A DNA stretch of 64,000 nt from Poteriospumella lacustris (taxonomy: Eukaryota; Sar; Chrysophyceae; Chromulinales; Dinobryaceae), in NCBI GenBank assembly GCA_008000375.1, contig SMOI01000002.1, forward strand, positions 214,035 to 278,034, in the 5' to 3' direction. Shown piece after piece: positions 11,490-21,626 of the stretch; positions within the stretch are counted from its first letter, which is position 1, and each line of letters opens with the position of its first letter. The notes beneath the pieces were generated by a model, which was given only the letters and a program-made list of their open reading frames with translations, was not told the DNA's origin and ran no database searches. The position numbers and the translations under genes were made by a program.

Positions 11490-12890
11490 TCATTTTACAT
11501 GCTCCGCTGATTCTTTGATAGCTTTGCGCAAGATATCAATCAGTTTCTCCAATTGCTCTTTGTTCGACACCAAAGGAGGCGACATGGCAATGCTGGGTCC
11601 AGCGACGCGAACCAAGGCTCCCTTCTTGAAAGCGCGATCAAAGATATCCATGGTACGGCGCAAGGGGGCACCAGGAACAGATGCAAATTCAACAGCTCCC
11701 ATCAAACCGATGTTACGAACATCCACAACGTGAGGCAAATCCTTCAAAGAATGCATCAACTCCTCCCAGTATGGAGCCAAATTGTTGGCGTTCTCGAAAA
11801 GTTTCTGCTCCTCGAACACTTCCATGGTAGCGATACCAGCTGCCATGGCCAGAGGATGAGCAGAATAAGTGTATCCATGGAAAAATTCAATTTGCACGTC
11901 AGGTTGAGAATGTGCACTGTTGTAAATGGAGTCAAAGACATGTCCTTGGCAGATGACAGCACCAGCCGGGACAGCTGCGTTCGTCAAACCCTTGGCACAA
12001 GTGATCATGTCGGGATTGACGTCGAATTTGACAGCACCGAAGGAAGCGCCAAGACGACCAAATCCAGTGATGACTTCATCAAAAACCAACAAAATTCCAT
12101 GCTTCGTGCAAATGTCGCGAAGACGTTGCAAATAACCTTCTGGGGGAGGCAAAACACCAGTGGAACCAGCAACGGGCTCAACAAAGACTGCAGCGATGGT
12201 GGAAGGATCGTGCAAAGCAACGATTCGCTCCAATTCATCCGCCAGATGAGCACCCCACTTTGGACATCCCTTGGAAAAGGCCATATCCTTCAACGAATGG
12301 GTGTGCGGGAGATGATCGACATGTGGAAGCAAGGCGCCTGAAAAGGCCTTTCTATTGGGAGAGATACCGCCAATAGAAATACCACCGAAGCCAACGCCGT
12401 GATAACCACGTTCACGGCCAATAAAGCGAACTCGTTGGCCCTCCCCGCGAGCACGATGGTACGCCAGGGCAATCTTCATGGAAGTGTCGACGGCCGTAGA
12501 GCCGCACATAGTGAAAAACACATCTTTGTAGTTGCGGCCAGGCAAAAGGTCGAGAACCTTCTGGGCAAACTTGTGGCCCAAATTGTGGCCAGTATTAAAA
12601 CTGGGGGCAAAATCCATCTTCTCAGCTTGATCTTGAATGGCCTTCACAATCTTGGGCTGGTTGTGTCCAGCGTTGACGCACCACAATCCAGACATACCAT
12701 CGAAAATTTCTTGGCCTTCAGGGGTGTAATAGTAGGCACCATTCGCTCTCTCGAAAAGCTTCGCCTCGGTTTTGAAGCGTTGATGGTCGGTGAAAGGCAT
12801 CCAAAAGCCTTGTCTGCTGTTGGAATTGGCGCGAACAGATGACTTTGGGAGGGCTCTCACAGCTTGGCGCAAAAGAGTTTTTGACAACAT
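11490..12890 (-). CDS. Beta-alanine-pyruvate (omega-amino acid) aminotransferase, class III
   Basis: Fold type I, class III PLP aminotransferase. It resembles omega-amino acid:pyruvate transaminases, which move the amino group of beta-alanine to pyruvate and so yield malonate semialdehyde and alanine. Single exon of 466 residues. The N-terminal 28 residues are rich in Arg, Lys, Ser and Ala with no acid (MLSKTLLRQAVRALPKSS), which fits a mitochondrial presequence. Visible motifs are the substrate region DGMSGLWCVNAGH, the cofactor motif VFDEVITGFGR, and the Schiff-base lysine in MITCAKGLTNA. GABA or another omega-amine could be the real donor; sequence alone does not settle this. Confidence 0.92.
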   Translation of the reverse strand: MLSKTLLRQAVRALPKSSVRANSNSRQGFWMPFTDHQRFKTEAKLFERANGAYYYTPEGQEIFDGMSGLWCVNAGHNQPKIVKAIQDQAEKMDFAPSFNTGHNLGHKFAQKVLDLLPGRNYKDVFFTMCGSTAVDTSMKIALAYHRARGEGQRVRFIGRERGYHGVGFGGISIGGISPNRKAFSGALLPHVDHLPHTHSLKDMAFSKGCPKWGAHLADELERIVALHDPSTIAAVFVEPVAGSTGVLPPPEGYLQRLRDICTKHGILLVFDEVITGFGRLGASFGAVKFDVNPDMITCAKGLTNAAVPAGAVICQGHVFDSIYNSAHSQPDVQIEFFHGYTYSAHPLAMAAGIATMEVFEEQKLFENANNLAPYWEELMHSLKDLPHVVDVRNIGLMGAVEFASVPGAPLRRTMDIFDRAFKKGALVRVAGPSIAMSPPLVSNKEQLEKLIDILRKAIKESAEHVK

Positions 12891-13520
12891 TTCAGATAGT
12901 TACTGAGGCCTTAGAAACTGATAGGATTATATTATGATTTTCTTCACGTTGCGTTAGGACTCTCATGCTGCCCTGAAGACACAAAAAGTGGACTCCAAGC
13001 TCCAGCTGCAAGACACAACTTGAAGCAAGCTCGCTCCTCAATTGTGGACTTACGTAAATCGTACAGAGGAAATCACTACCACACCATCGACATGATTATG
13101 ATGATTGATCATTGATTGGTATAATCGATGCAGGGAACTATCATATTTAAGGGCATTAACACATGAAACGACGCCCAATCAGTGGTTGTTTGGTCTACTT
13201 AATGGAAAGAGATGAAGCGGACACGAAATTCTCGTTCTCTACTTCAGATACTCCTTCGATCCGCACTTCGATCGGAAGCATTCATTAACTCTGCAGCAAG
13301 TCCGACAGAACGCGTGTAACTTGTTGTCGTCCGAGGCAACCTTCTCGGATGAACGACGCTTTTCCGACTCTTCGTTTTGAAAAGAACTAGTGTCTTTCCC
13401 ACGGTCATTGATCGACTATTCTCACGACAAGAAACATGACTGCTGTGATATATACATTGGAAGCCCTCCAATTCGATAGACAAAAGCGAAATCGCCATCT
13501 CCAAAAGACGATTCTGTTGA
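12891..13520. other. Intergenic, promoter of the aminotransferase and 3' region of the START gene
   Basis: About 630 bp. The aminotransferase starts at its left end and the START-like gene ends at its right end, both on the minus strand. The open frames here overlap the START gene in another frame or have no family features. No tRNA was recognised. Confidence 0.4.
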
Positions 13521-14540
13521 CTACACAGGTACAGCAGGAGGTTTCGTCCCCATTTGATCCACACTCTCGTTGACCACTTCTGGTGAAATCGGAGGAGGGA
13601 TTCCACGTTCTCCAAGACACATAATATTAGGTTGCTCCCAGCCCTTGAACGCACAAAAACTTCTCAATTTTGGTAAGACCCAACCCTGATAAAATTCTTC
13701 GTTTTCTCTTATTCTGCATGCGTGCTGGCACTGAGGATCTTTGCTTACTTTTAAAGCTTGCTTCTGGAAGAAGTAGAGAAGCACACCAGCCAGATTTTTT
13801 ACGAAAAAATTCAGCATTGACTGGGGCAATGGCGCTCGAGGGTTCACTTCAGCAATTATTGTTGTTTTGGCGGAAGTTGGAGTCAAAATATCAACGATGC
13901 ATCTGAACTCCTCAACTGTCATTCGATCATGAAACCATCCGACTTCCTTGAACGGCGCCGGCTTCGTTTCATAGCTTTCAATAGATTTCCCAACGATAAC
14001 CATCTTTCCCTTTTCTATCAAACAATCTGCTCCGTAAACCTTCATCATGAAGTCACGTGTAAGTCCAGTGATTCCAATGTTAAGGTAGGGATACATTTCA
14101 GCCTTGCCAACTTTGTCGACCAAAATCGATTCGCGACAAAAAGGGATCCACTCATGGAAAAGGTCAACTTCATGAATAACTGCACACTGCTCAAAAAGAG
14201 GAAGATCCTCCATGAGTCCATCAAGCTTAATCTTGATCAGATTCGTTTTGGGATCATGTTGATAGAATGTTCGGATTCCAAACATTTCCAGACCAAAAGT
14301 CCATTCTGACTCATCTTCGTCCTCTTGAAGGGCTTCGTGAATTTCATTGTACCTGCTCGTTAAAGAGTCCAAGATATCTTGGTGTCGTTGAAGTGCATCA
14401 TCAAATGCACGCTTGCCTTCAATTGGATAGTTTTGATGGCGCACTTGATGCTTCACCTCTTGAAGCTTTTCGAACGCTCCGATATAGCGACAATCGTCAT
14501 AAAGACGTAAAATATCATCAAGAGGAGAAAAATCGCTCAT
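13521..14540 (-). CDS. START-like lipid-binding domain protein
   Basis: Single exon of 339 residues from the ATG at 14540. The N-terminal 90 residues are helical and charged (EKLQEVKHQVRHQ). From about residue 95 the pattern resembles a START/SRPBCC lipid-transfer fold, with LFEQCAVIHEVDLFHEWIPFC, GLTRDFMMKVYGADCL, and a final amphipathic helix near NFFVKNLAGVLLYFFQKQA. Stramenopile genomes hold many similar START-like proteins. It is probably cytosolic, as there is no signal peptide or membrane segment. The ligand is unknown. It lies head to head with the ubiquitin-like gene. Confidence 0.72.
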   Translation of the reverse strand: MSDFSPLDDILRLYDDCRYIGAFEKLQEVKHQVRHQNYPIEGKRAFDDALQRHQDILDSLTSRYNEIHEALQEDEDESEWTFGLEMFGIRTFYQHDPKTNLIKIKLDGLMEDLPLFEQCAVIHEVDLFHEWIPFCRESILVDKVGKAEMYPYLNIGITGLTRDFMMKVYGADCLIEKGKMVIVGKSIESYETKPAPFKEVGWFHDRMTVEEFRCIVDILTPTSAKTTIIAEVNPRAPLPQSMLNFFVKNLAGVLLYFFQKQALKVSKDPQCQHACRIRENEEFYQGWVLPKLRSFCAFKGWEQPNIMCLGERGIPPPISPEVVNESVDQMGTKPPAVPV

Positions 14541-14839
14541 TTTTCAAAGTTCGCTTTGCGCTTTTATATCTAAAATCAAATCAATTGCAGTCCTTCCTAA
14601 CATTGAAGCCGTGCTCGATTGACACGATGATGAAGGAGGCAAAGAGGCAAGAAAAACGGAATAAAAGAAGGTTTTCGCGGGAACCCGAGTCTTGAGTCTG
14701 GTGACCTGTGACAACAAAGCGACGCAAGAAGACGCAAGGGTTCCAGGTTGTTCTCAGCATTTCCACGTGAGATTGATGAGAAAATCACAACATTTTCAAG
14801 ATAAGTTAGTAGATCAAGTCATTGACTCAGTGTTGCAAA
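14541..14839. promoter_or_regulatory. Divergent promoter region
   Basis: About 300 bp between the START-like gene and the ubiquitin-like gene, which point away from each other. No specific element was recognised. Confidence 0.35.
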
Positions 14840-15076
14840 ATGCAGATTTTCATTAAAACTCTGACCGGAAGAAAGCAGCAATTCAACTTCGAACCTGAAA
14901 CGAAAGTTCTGCAAGTGAAACAAGCTCTTCAAGAAAAGGAAGGCATCGATGTTGAGCAAATTCGTTTAATCTTCAGTGGTAAGCAGCTAAGCGACGATAA
15001 GGCCCTAAGTGAATACAATATTGCCGCTGGAGGTACCATTCACATGGTATTACAGTTGCGAGGTGGCAGAAACTAA
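14840..15076 (+). CDS. Ubiquitin/NEDD8-like modifier
   Basis: Single exon of 78 residues. The ATG at 14840 gives the exact ubiquitin start MQIF; an earlier in-frame codon would only add MTQCCK. The fold is intact: the Leu8/Ile44/His68/Val70 hydrophobic patch is kept and residues 75-76 are GlyGly. A two-residue tail (Arg-Asn) must be removed before conjugation. Position 72 is Gln; ubiquitin has Arg and NEDD8 has Ala, and this site tells the E1 enzymes which modifier they hold. Lys6, Lys27, Lys33 and Lys48 remain. Lys11, Lys29 and Lys63 are replaced by Arg, Ala and Ala. This is best read as NEDD8/RUB1-like or a divergent ubiquitin paralogue. It converges with MRG15. Confidence 0.85.
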   Translation: MQIFIKTLTGRKQQFNFEPETKVLQVKQALQEKEGIDVEQIRLIFSGKQLSDDKALSEYNIAAGGTIHMVLQLRGGRN

Positions 15077-15132
15077 ACAGTACAAGTTCTCTTGCTTTAA
15101 ATTTTGCCAAAAAAACATCAATTAATTTACAT

Positions 15133-16594
15133 TTAAACATCATCAATTGTGCGCTTTTTCTTGTTTCTTCGACCACGCCCATTGTCTTCCACGTCTTCCA
15201 ATGTACGGTCAGTCGCAGTGGCCGTTGAGGCATGTTGGAGGGCCTAAATGAAATAGAGTAAAGCTGGCTGATTAAAGTCAGCAGGCGAGTTTCCTACCTC
15301 CGCTCGAGAAATATAGTTGAGAACCGTGAAGTGCTTTGAATGATCCCCGTCGAGAAAACTAATTTGCGGAAACTCGTTGATAAATTTGGTATTGTGTTGG
15401 AATCGTTTAGATGACTCATCCGTACCTGATCAGTTGATTGATCACCTCGAAGATTGAATTCAACGACTCCTTCTGCAACACGACGCCGCTCAACTGCTTG
15501 GGCATGCGTGCTAAACCCAGACGCCGTCAGAAAAAGAGAAAACGATGTTGGACTGGCTCGAACTTACCAAGGAAGCGAATCAATCCCTCAGCACCATACA
15601 TGTCACTGATTGCAACTCCTTTCAGATTTTCCGATGCGACAAGTGCATCAAACTAGGAATGGATATTGGTCAAAGCTGGAAGTGAACACTGTCAAGGTCA
15701 CGAAACTTACTTGAACTCTCTCCTGTCGGAAAAGAAGCAGTGCTGGTAAGGCCTGCATTTAAAATCAGCTTTTAACAACATATATGCGAAAATTATGATG
15801 CAACTGAAAACAATACCACGTACCCGGTTGAACTGAATCCGAAATCCATGAAAAAAGTCTTCGTAATTGTGAATCGTGAAATTGGAGTCGTCGTCGCGTT
15901 CATTTCCGCTGTCTTCCAGTTGCTTCCTTTTTTTGGCCAAAAATGATTCCAAGATCCCCGATACACTGAGATGATAAGGCTTGGGGAGCCGAATCAGGCG
16001 ATTGTTGCAATCTTTCGTGATAAGATTCCAATCGTCCAGCAAATGGCGCTTCATCGCCATGGTTAACTTCATCTTTTTCATCAGCTCTTCATCTTCAACT
16101 TGATCAAAGAGATCCTGCTGTAAAAGCTCGCGCTGATACGTTCTTGAATCGAAGGAAATCAATTCAATTCCTTTCGAGGCCGCGTTTTTCTTCTCTTTCA
16201 GTAACCGCTCGACTGCCTCCGTGTCCGCAATTGCCATGGAAGACGACGAAGGATTAGAAGACGCTGCCGGTTCAGGACCCCTGCTGACTGATTCAATATC
16301 AATGGTCTGCTTTCCAATCTTTATGTGCGACTGCTTCGGATTCAGAGTTTTCCCTCTCTTTCCAGTAGGAACAAGCTTGTCGCGTGCAGCTTGTTTCAGT
16401 CTCTCGATAGCTTTGGGATCATTTTTATCAGCCAGTTGCTCTTCGTCCATCCAAAGGTCATACTTCCTTGCCCAGCCATTATAATGAATGAAGTACTTTC
16501 TCTCGCCGCCACAGTCCTGGATTTTCATTATCTTGGCCTCGTAGAGGACACCATTGTCAAAGGACAGAACTGTGTCTTTCACTTGGAAATTCAT
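15133..16594 (-). CDS. MRG15: MRG15/EAF3-type chromodomain protein
   Basis: Chromatin subunit that reads methylated H3K36 in NuA4-type acetyltransferase and Sin3/Rpd3S-type deacetylase complexes. I read six exons: 15824-16594, 15711-15752, 15568-15652, 15426-15510, 15298-15358 and 15133-15243. Introns are 54-71 nt and the product is 384 residues. The N-terminal chromo-barrel (about 1-75) has YFIHYNGWARKYDLWM, the family's aromatic cage region. After a polar linker the MRG domain begins near MKRHLLDDWNLI and continues through the small exons (ALPALLLFRQERVQ, then FLARMPKQLS). The tail is basic (GRGRRNKKKR) and may be a nuclear signal. Exons 3-5 were joined by reading frame and family pattern and should be checked against RNA. 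Confidence 0.9.
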
Positions 16595-16923
16595 CCTTCT
16601 CTGCAACTAAAAGCTCTCTTTCTGAGGAGATAGACTGAGAAAAGTGGCCGGAATAAATGTGATTTGCCTTGTCAAGAAACATGAAATAGCCCGCAGATCT
16701 GAGGTCACGCTCAATCGATGAAGGTTGGCTGAACATTTGCAACAGTACTGACAATCAGGCACTTTTGAGATTTATAATCTCTTCTTTCTTCCCGTATTTG
16801 TACAAGGAATGACACATGATGATGACTCCAACACTTTCATCAGCTTTCAGTCATTCTTTATATCTGGTATCCATTCTTGGTAGATTCATCAATAGCATCA
16901 TATCAAATAAATCTGATGGGAAA
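16595..16923. promoter_or_regulatory. Divergent promoter region of MRG15 and lipoyl synthase
   Basis: About 330 bp between head-to-head genes. An in-frame ATG at 16816 could extend lipoyl synthase by 36 residues, but starting at 16924 leaves a cleaner signal peptide. No promoter element was recognised. Confidence 0.35.
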
Positions 16924-18122
16924 ATGTGGGCTCTACGCGTACGAATGGCAGTAGCCCTCTTTTGGGTACCAGCTTGGTTTCATCTACTTTGCGTGTTGCC
17001 TGCACACTCTTTTCACATGGAGTCCTACAAGACTGTTCGGTTCAATCGTTTGCAGCATTCGGTTATGAAAAGATTGTCCATGACGGATAAGCATACAAGT
17101 AACGAACAAGCATCTTCATCAACACAGCGAACTCCGAAAGTGGGTGCTGCTATGCCAAGTGGGGGAAGACCGGCTTGGTTCCATGTGGCTGCTCCTGGTG
17201 GAAATCACACAAAATTTCAAGAATTAAAGGAAAGTATCAAAGATTTGGGACTTCATACTGTTTGTGAAGAGGCTATGTGTCCCAATATTGGCGAATGTTG
17301 GAATGGAGGGACGGGTACAATTATGCTTCTCGGTGATACTTGTACAAGAGGCTGCAGGTTCTGTGCGGTCAAAACTAGCTCTCGACCAGCCCCAGCAGAT
17401 CGCATGGAACCTTTCAAAACTGCAAAGGCTCTTCAACAATGGAATGTTTCTTATGTTGTTTTAACCAGCGTAGATCGTGATGATATGGAAGATGGTGGTG
17501 CGGGCCATTTTGCATTGACTGTTCAACTTATCAAGGAAACGAGGCCAGATCTATTGGTTGAATGCTTAGTCAGTGACTTTGCTGGAGACCTCTCAGCTGT
17601 GGAAGTTTTGGCTAAAAGTGGTTTGCATGTTTATGCACATAATGTTGAGACGGTCCCTCGCCTGCAAAAGTTTGTTCGTGATCATCGAGCTGGCTACAAT
17701 CAGTCACTGGCTGTTTTGAAACACGCCAAACAATGCAATCCCAATCTGTACACAAAAACGTCTTTAATGCTTGGATTGGGTGAGACTGAAGAAGAAGTAC
17801 TACAAACTATGCGGGATTTGAGAGATAACGACGTTGATGTGGTCACGTTCGGTATGCTTCGTTCGTGAGTGACCGCGTGGGACTTCAACTGCTAACTCTG
17901 CTCTATTCTTCATTATCTATAGGTCAATACTTGCGACCAACGGATCACCATCTAAGTGTTGTGGAGTACATTTCACCGGAGAAGTTTGATTGGTATCGTG
18001 AACAAGGTGAAGCTATGGGTTTCAAGTATGTCGCCTCGGGTCCTTTGGTACGTTCGTCATACAAGGCAGGGGAGTACTATCTGGAGCACATGATCAAGTC
18101 CAAACGTGTCGAAAGTTTGTAA
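16924..18122 (+). CDS. LIAS: Lipoyl synthase, probably plastid-targeted
   Basis: Radical-SAM enzyme that inserts two sulfurs into the octanoyl group on 2-oxoacid dehydrogenase E2 subunits or GcvH. Exons are 16924-17851 and 17923-18122 with a 71-nt intron, giving 375 residues. Both iron-sulfur cluster motifs are present: [12 protein letters not shown] for the auxiliary cluster and the radical-SAM CTRGCRFC. The C-terminus keeps [11 protein letters not shown] and VEYISPEKF. The N-terminus has a hydrophobic core at residues 8-27, then PAHS|FHM and a Ser/Thr/Lys-rich stretch. This resembles the bipartite signal-transit peptide of plastid proteins in algae with red secondary plastids, with Phe at +1. 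If the ATG at 16816 is used the leader is 36 residues longer and the reading is less clear. Confidence 0.93.
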
Positions 18123-18214
18123 TACGTGGGTTGGTTGGGAATGATCGTAGTAGTTATTCTGTCGCGTTGGTCTGTTGCACCGCTCGCTGGCCTGACTTTT
18201 ATGCGGAAGCCATG

Positions 18215-19831
18215 TTAGCGCATGTATCTCTGCTCCCACGCCCTTATGTAATGCTCGCTGCTCATCTCTAAAAGTCGTGACGTTGCCCGTCTGAACGCAA
18301 AATTTAGTTCTTGAATTGCTGCCAACTCAGACTCCACAACGCTGAGTTCTTCTTGCTGTCCCATATGACCATACTGCTCGCCTATGGCCGTGGTGGAGTC
18401 AGCTCCTGGTGCCGGTTCACTGGTGGCGCTGGAGATGTTGACCCGCACTAAATGACGGCAAGAAGTGAATCAATCGACATATCCCGGCAAAGAACCCAAC
18501 AAAACTCACATACCTGGCGCATAGTTTCGGCCATATTTCTTCGTGTCTTCGCTGGTTTCGACGTTGTCAAGCAATGGATCACTGCGCTGATTTCCAGGAA
18601 GATCTACGTTGTCGCTGATCTCATCGTGAGCACCAGTGAAAAGCTCATGAGGCAAACCATCCGCAAGACAAATCAATCGAATATTTGCGTTGTATAATTC
18701 GTCAATGAGAGTGATGAAACGACGGGATGAGTTGTGCTTCTCTTTGGTCAATCTCGGAATATTCGCCAGGAAAATGGTGTGGAAGGACGACGCCAGCGCA
18801 TGAAAATCAGATGCCCCGCGATCAGTCTCGCAAATACTTTTAAAACTCATCAAACCTATCCCATAAGCTGGCTCGGCCATGTCCATCGTAATAAATCGAT
18901 TCGAGTGAGGTATGGGAACCAGAACGTGATTGTTACTGTCTTTAGAAACAATGACATCTCGAAGAGAAATCGCCTCTGATTTCAAGCGCTCGACCTCTTC
19001 TTCATATGCTGAGAAGAACTTATCGCGATTTTCGCCACAGATTGGGTGAACATATAAGTTTTGGTTTGCTGATGACTCTTGCCAAGAATCTTTGTGTCGA
19101 AGAACCCGATAATCTTGTCCTCCGTCCAGTTCCCGTACAATACACTCACGTTTTAATCGGTCAATGAACGGTAAAAAGTCCCGTCTATTCATCCCATTCA
19201 AATATAAATCATCGGGAGGACGGTTTGAGGTGGCAACCAGAACAACTCCTTGGGACCACAGCATATCAAAGAGCCGTGTCATGATAACTGCATCACAAAT
19301 ATCAGTAACTTGGAACTCATCGAAGCATAACAAATGAGCTTCTTTCGATATTTCTCGTGCAACAAACTTGATGGAATCTTGTTCATCTGACAAATTTATA
19401 TGCCGTTGACGACCGTACTTCTGCAATAAATACTGCTTATGGTGATGAATTCGCCTGTGGACCTCAAGCATAAATTGATGAAAATGGACTTTTCTCTTCC
19501 GTTGCAGTGAGCAATTTCGATATAGCAAGTCCATCAAAAGTGTCTTTCCGGTCCCCACATTCCCAAATAGATATATTCCACGCAATCTAGATGACTGCTG
19601 CTGACTCTGAGTGGCAGTGTTCTGGATGGAATCAAAATCAAAGGTTTCGGTTACACCACAGAGCTTGTCCATCAGTTTCACGATTTTCATTTGATGAGGA
19701 TCGGACGATATGGACCCTTTTTGAACCATTTCTGCGTAGCTACTCGCCAACTTGGACATTGCCCGATGATGCATCTGAGAAAGCGGCAATGACCGCCTGA
19801 TAAGCGTGGACGCGCTCCTAAAGCATTGCAT
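18215..19831 (-). CDS. AFG1: AFG1/LACE1-type mitochondrial ATPase
   Basis: AAA+-related P-loop ATPase of the AFG1 (LACE1) family, which works in mitochondrial protein quality control and turnover of cytochrome oxidase subunits. Exons are 18514-19831 and 18215-18447 with a 66-nt intron; the product is 516 residues. The N-terminus (MQCFRSASTLIRRSLPLSQM) is Arg/Ser-rich without acids and fits a mitochondrial presequence. Walker A is GNVGTGKT, Walker B is LLCFDEFQ, and the sensor region VVLVATSNRPPDDLY follows. The second exon restores the family's C-terminal FAFRRATSRLLEMSSEHY. Without that intron the frame ends early at APGM, so the splice is well supported. Confidence 0.92.
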
Positions 19832-20381
19832 TGTTCAAGCTTCAAACGGACCAATTGGAGCTCCTCAATGTCATCGAAGGTTTCTTTGTATCTTCTGTTC
19901 TGTTGGAACTAACAAAATGTGGATTCAGAAGAAGGTACTTTGTTTCCTCGTTGCGATTCGACGAGAGACCGGATCATCATCACCAACCACGTCAGTCATC
20001 ACACGGTTAGTGCGAAATTTGTAACGCCTTTTCTTTGGTTCCTGTTGAAGTCACTGTACTGAACTACTGAACTACTGAACTACTGAACTACTGAACAAAA
20101 TGAACCATGAACCGGTATGAGGAATAGAGTGAAGATACCTACAACAAGCAACATGCGACAGTCAAATCAAGGATGTTTGATTTTATCTCCACGTACATTT
20201 GTCTTACTGAAATGTCATGTGGATAGCACACACCTGTTATGAACTGGCAAATGACAAAATACAACACGAAGAGTCTCAGATACGTAGGCCTGTCGCCCAT
20301 ACATACATCTGACAAGATATATGGATGTATATATGCGACAATTTATATTCAAACATTTATTTACAGGGATAGATGTTGTCA
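19832..20381. other. Intergenic with a short tandem repeat
   Basis: About 550 bp upstream of AFG1 and downstream of the proteasome gene. It contains five perfect tandem copies of an 8-bp unit (TACTGAAC) at 20057-20096. No gene was recognised. Confidence 0.45.
20057..20096. repeat. Five tandem copies of an 8-bp unit
   Basis: TACTGAAC is repeated five times without a mismatch. It lies upstream of AFG1, about 225 bp from its ATG, so it may fall in the promoter or 5' UTR. No function can be assigned. Confidence 0.85.
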
Positions 20382-21303
20382 TTACGTGGACGGTAATCGG
20401 AAACTGCTTCTGTGTGTCTTAACTTCTCCCTCCACTTTTTCCAATAAGAACACGTCGACACCGTCACCGAGAGATATTTCTCGTTGTGAAGCTGTCACAA
20501 AGCATTGTTTGATGACGGAATATGCTTCATTTTTCGAAATGTTCAAGTACGGTCGTTGATCAGAGACGTACTTGCCACTAACATCATCAAACCTCCAGAG
20601 ATCGGATCCAGAACTATCGTCCACGATAAACTTGCTTCTGACTTCATCCAAAATGGGGTCAATCATGGGTTGGCCCCTTCCACACGAAGATACCAATAAC
20701 TCTTCATACGATCCCAAAACGTCGCTCTGCACAACGACTCCATGGCCATCTGAGCATAGGGACGTTGATCGAAAATAAAAGAAAGACGGAGCATAATTCG
20801 AAAAGAGAAATACCTGTGTCTAAGCCCACTAAAAGTGTATATGAAAGATAGGGAAGGCTATGGCGTCGGTAAAGTTCTGTTGATAAAAGGCCCGCAACTT
20901 CTCCAATGCCCAGGTCAGCACGTCGTTGAAGCTTCACGTAGCCAACTGTTCTTGCCAGCTCAAACTTTAAGCCTTCAAGATCAGCTGCGCATCCGGCGGA
21001 TGCAAGAAGAATATCTTTCGACAACTCGAAAATGCGAGTCCACTTCCTGGAGCGTATGAAGTATTGCTCTGCTAGTCTAGTGTCTGCTCCAATAATGACA
21101 AAGTCCTTTCCGGCGATGGCAACGATCGTTCCACCATTATCGGCGTAAGGTTCAAAGTCTTTCTGGCTGTCCCTTGCAGTTGCACGGACGGCCAAATGAG
21201 GCGTTTGAAGTGAAAATGCGGGCGTGGGGAATACCCGGCTATGACATGGCAAACAGAGAAAGACGATCCAAGCTGCAATTGTAGCGACGGTTATTCCAAG
21301 CAT
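20382..21303 (-). CDS. PSMB1: 20S proteasome beta-6 (PSMB1-like) subunit with a signal-peptide-like N-terminus
   Basis: Non-catalytic beta subunit of the 20S core. Exons are 20814-21303 and 20382-20749 with a 64-nt intron; the product is 285 residues, against 241 for human PSMB1. The family block FEPYADNGGTIVAIAG (GGTI at 57-60) is followed by a typical beta fold, and splicing gives the conserved GLDTDGHGVVVQSDVLGSYEE. Residues 2-19 are strongly hydrophobic (LGITVATIAAWIVFLCLP), followed by CHSRVF, which looks like an ER signal peptide and its cleavage site. An in-frame TAG directly precedes the ATG, so this start is fixed unless an upstream exon exists. Beta-6 subunits are normally cytosolic and nuclear. 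The C-terminal half is divergent. Confidence 0.85.
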
Positions 21304-21626
21304 CTACCGATATCTAAATCGATCAGCTCTTCGACAGTTGAGTCTTCTTTGTCTTTCCGTTGTGATTTGTAGCCGCTGTTGGCGAACCGAAGTCATCTTG
21401 TTGTATGACTGCATGACCACAGCCGCCCTTCAAAGTAGACATTTAATATGACGTCTGATATTTTATCGGCGTCTAAACTTGGAGTATTTTGATTTGCAGG
21501 GCGATGGTATGGATTACGTATCGGGTATCGGGTATCACCAAAGAAAGGCAGGAAAGCGATGAAGATTCTACTAACATTTTCGATTGACCTTACAATAGAT
21601 AATTCTATAAAAGCACGATTGAACAT
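21304..21626. promoter_or_regulatory. Gap between the proteasome gene start and the LCAT-like 3' end
   Basis: About 320 bp. Both neighbours read leftward. It should hold the proteasome gene promoter and the LCAT-like 3' UTR. No gene was recognised. Confidence 0.35.
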
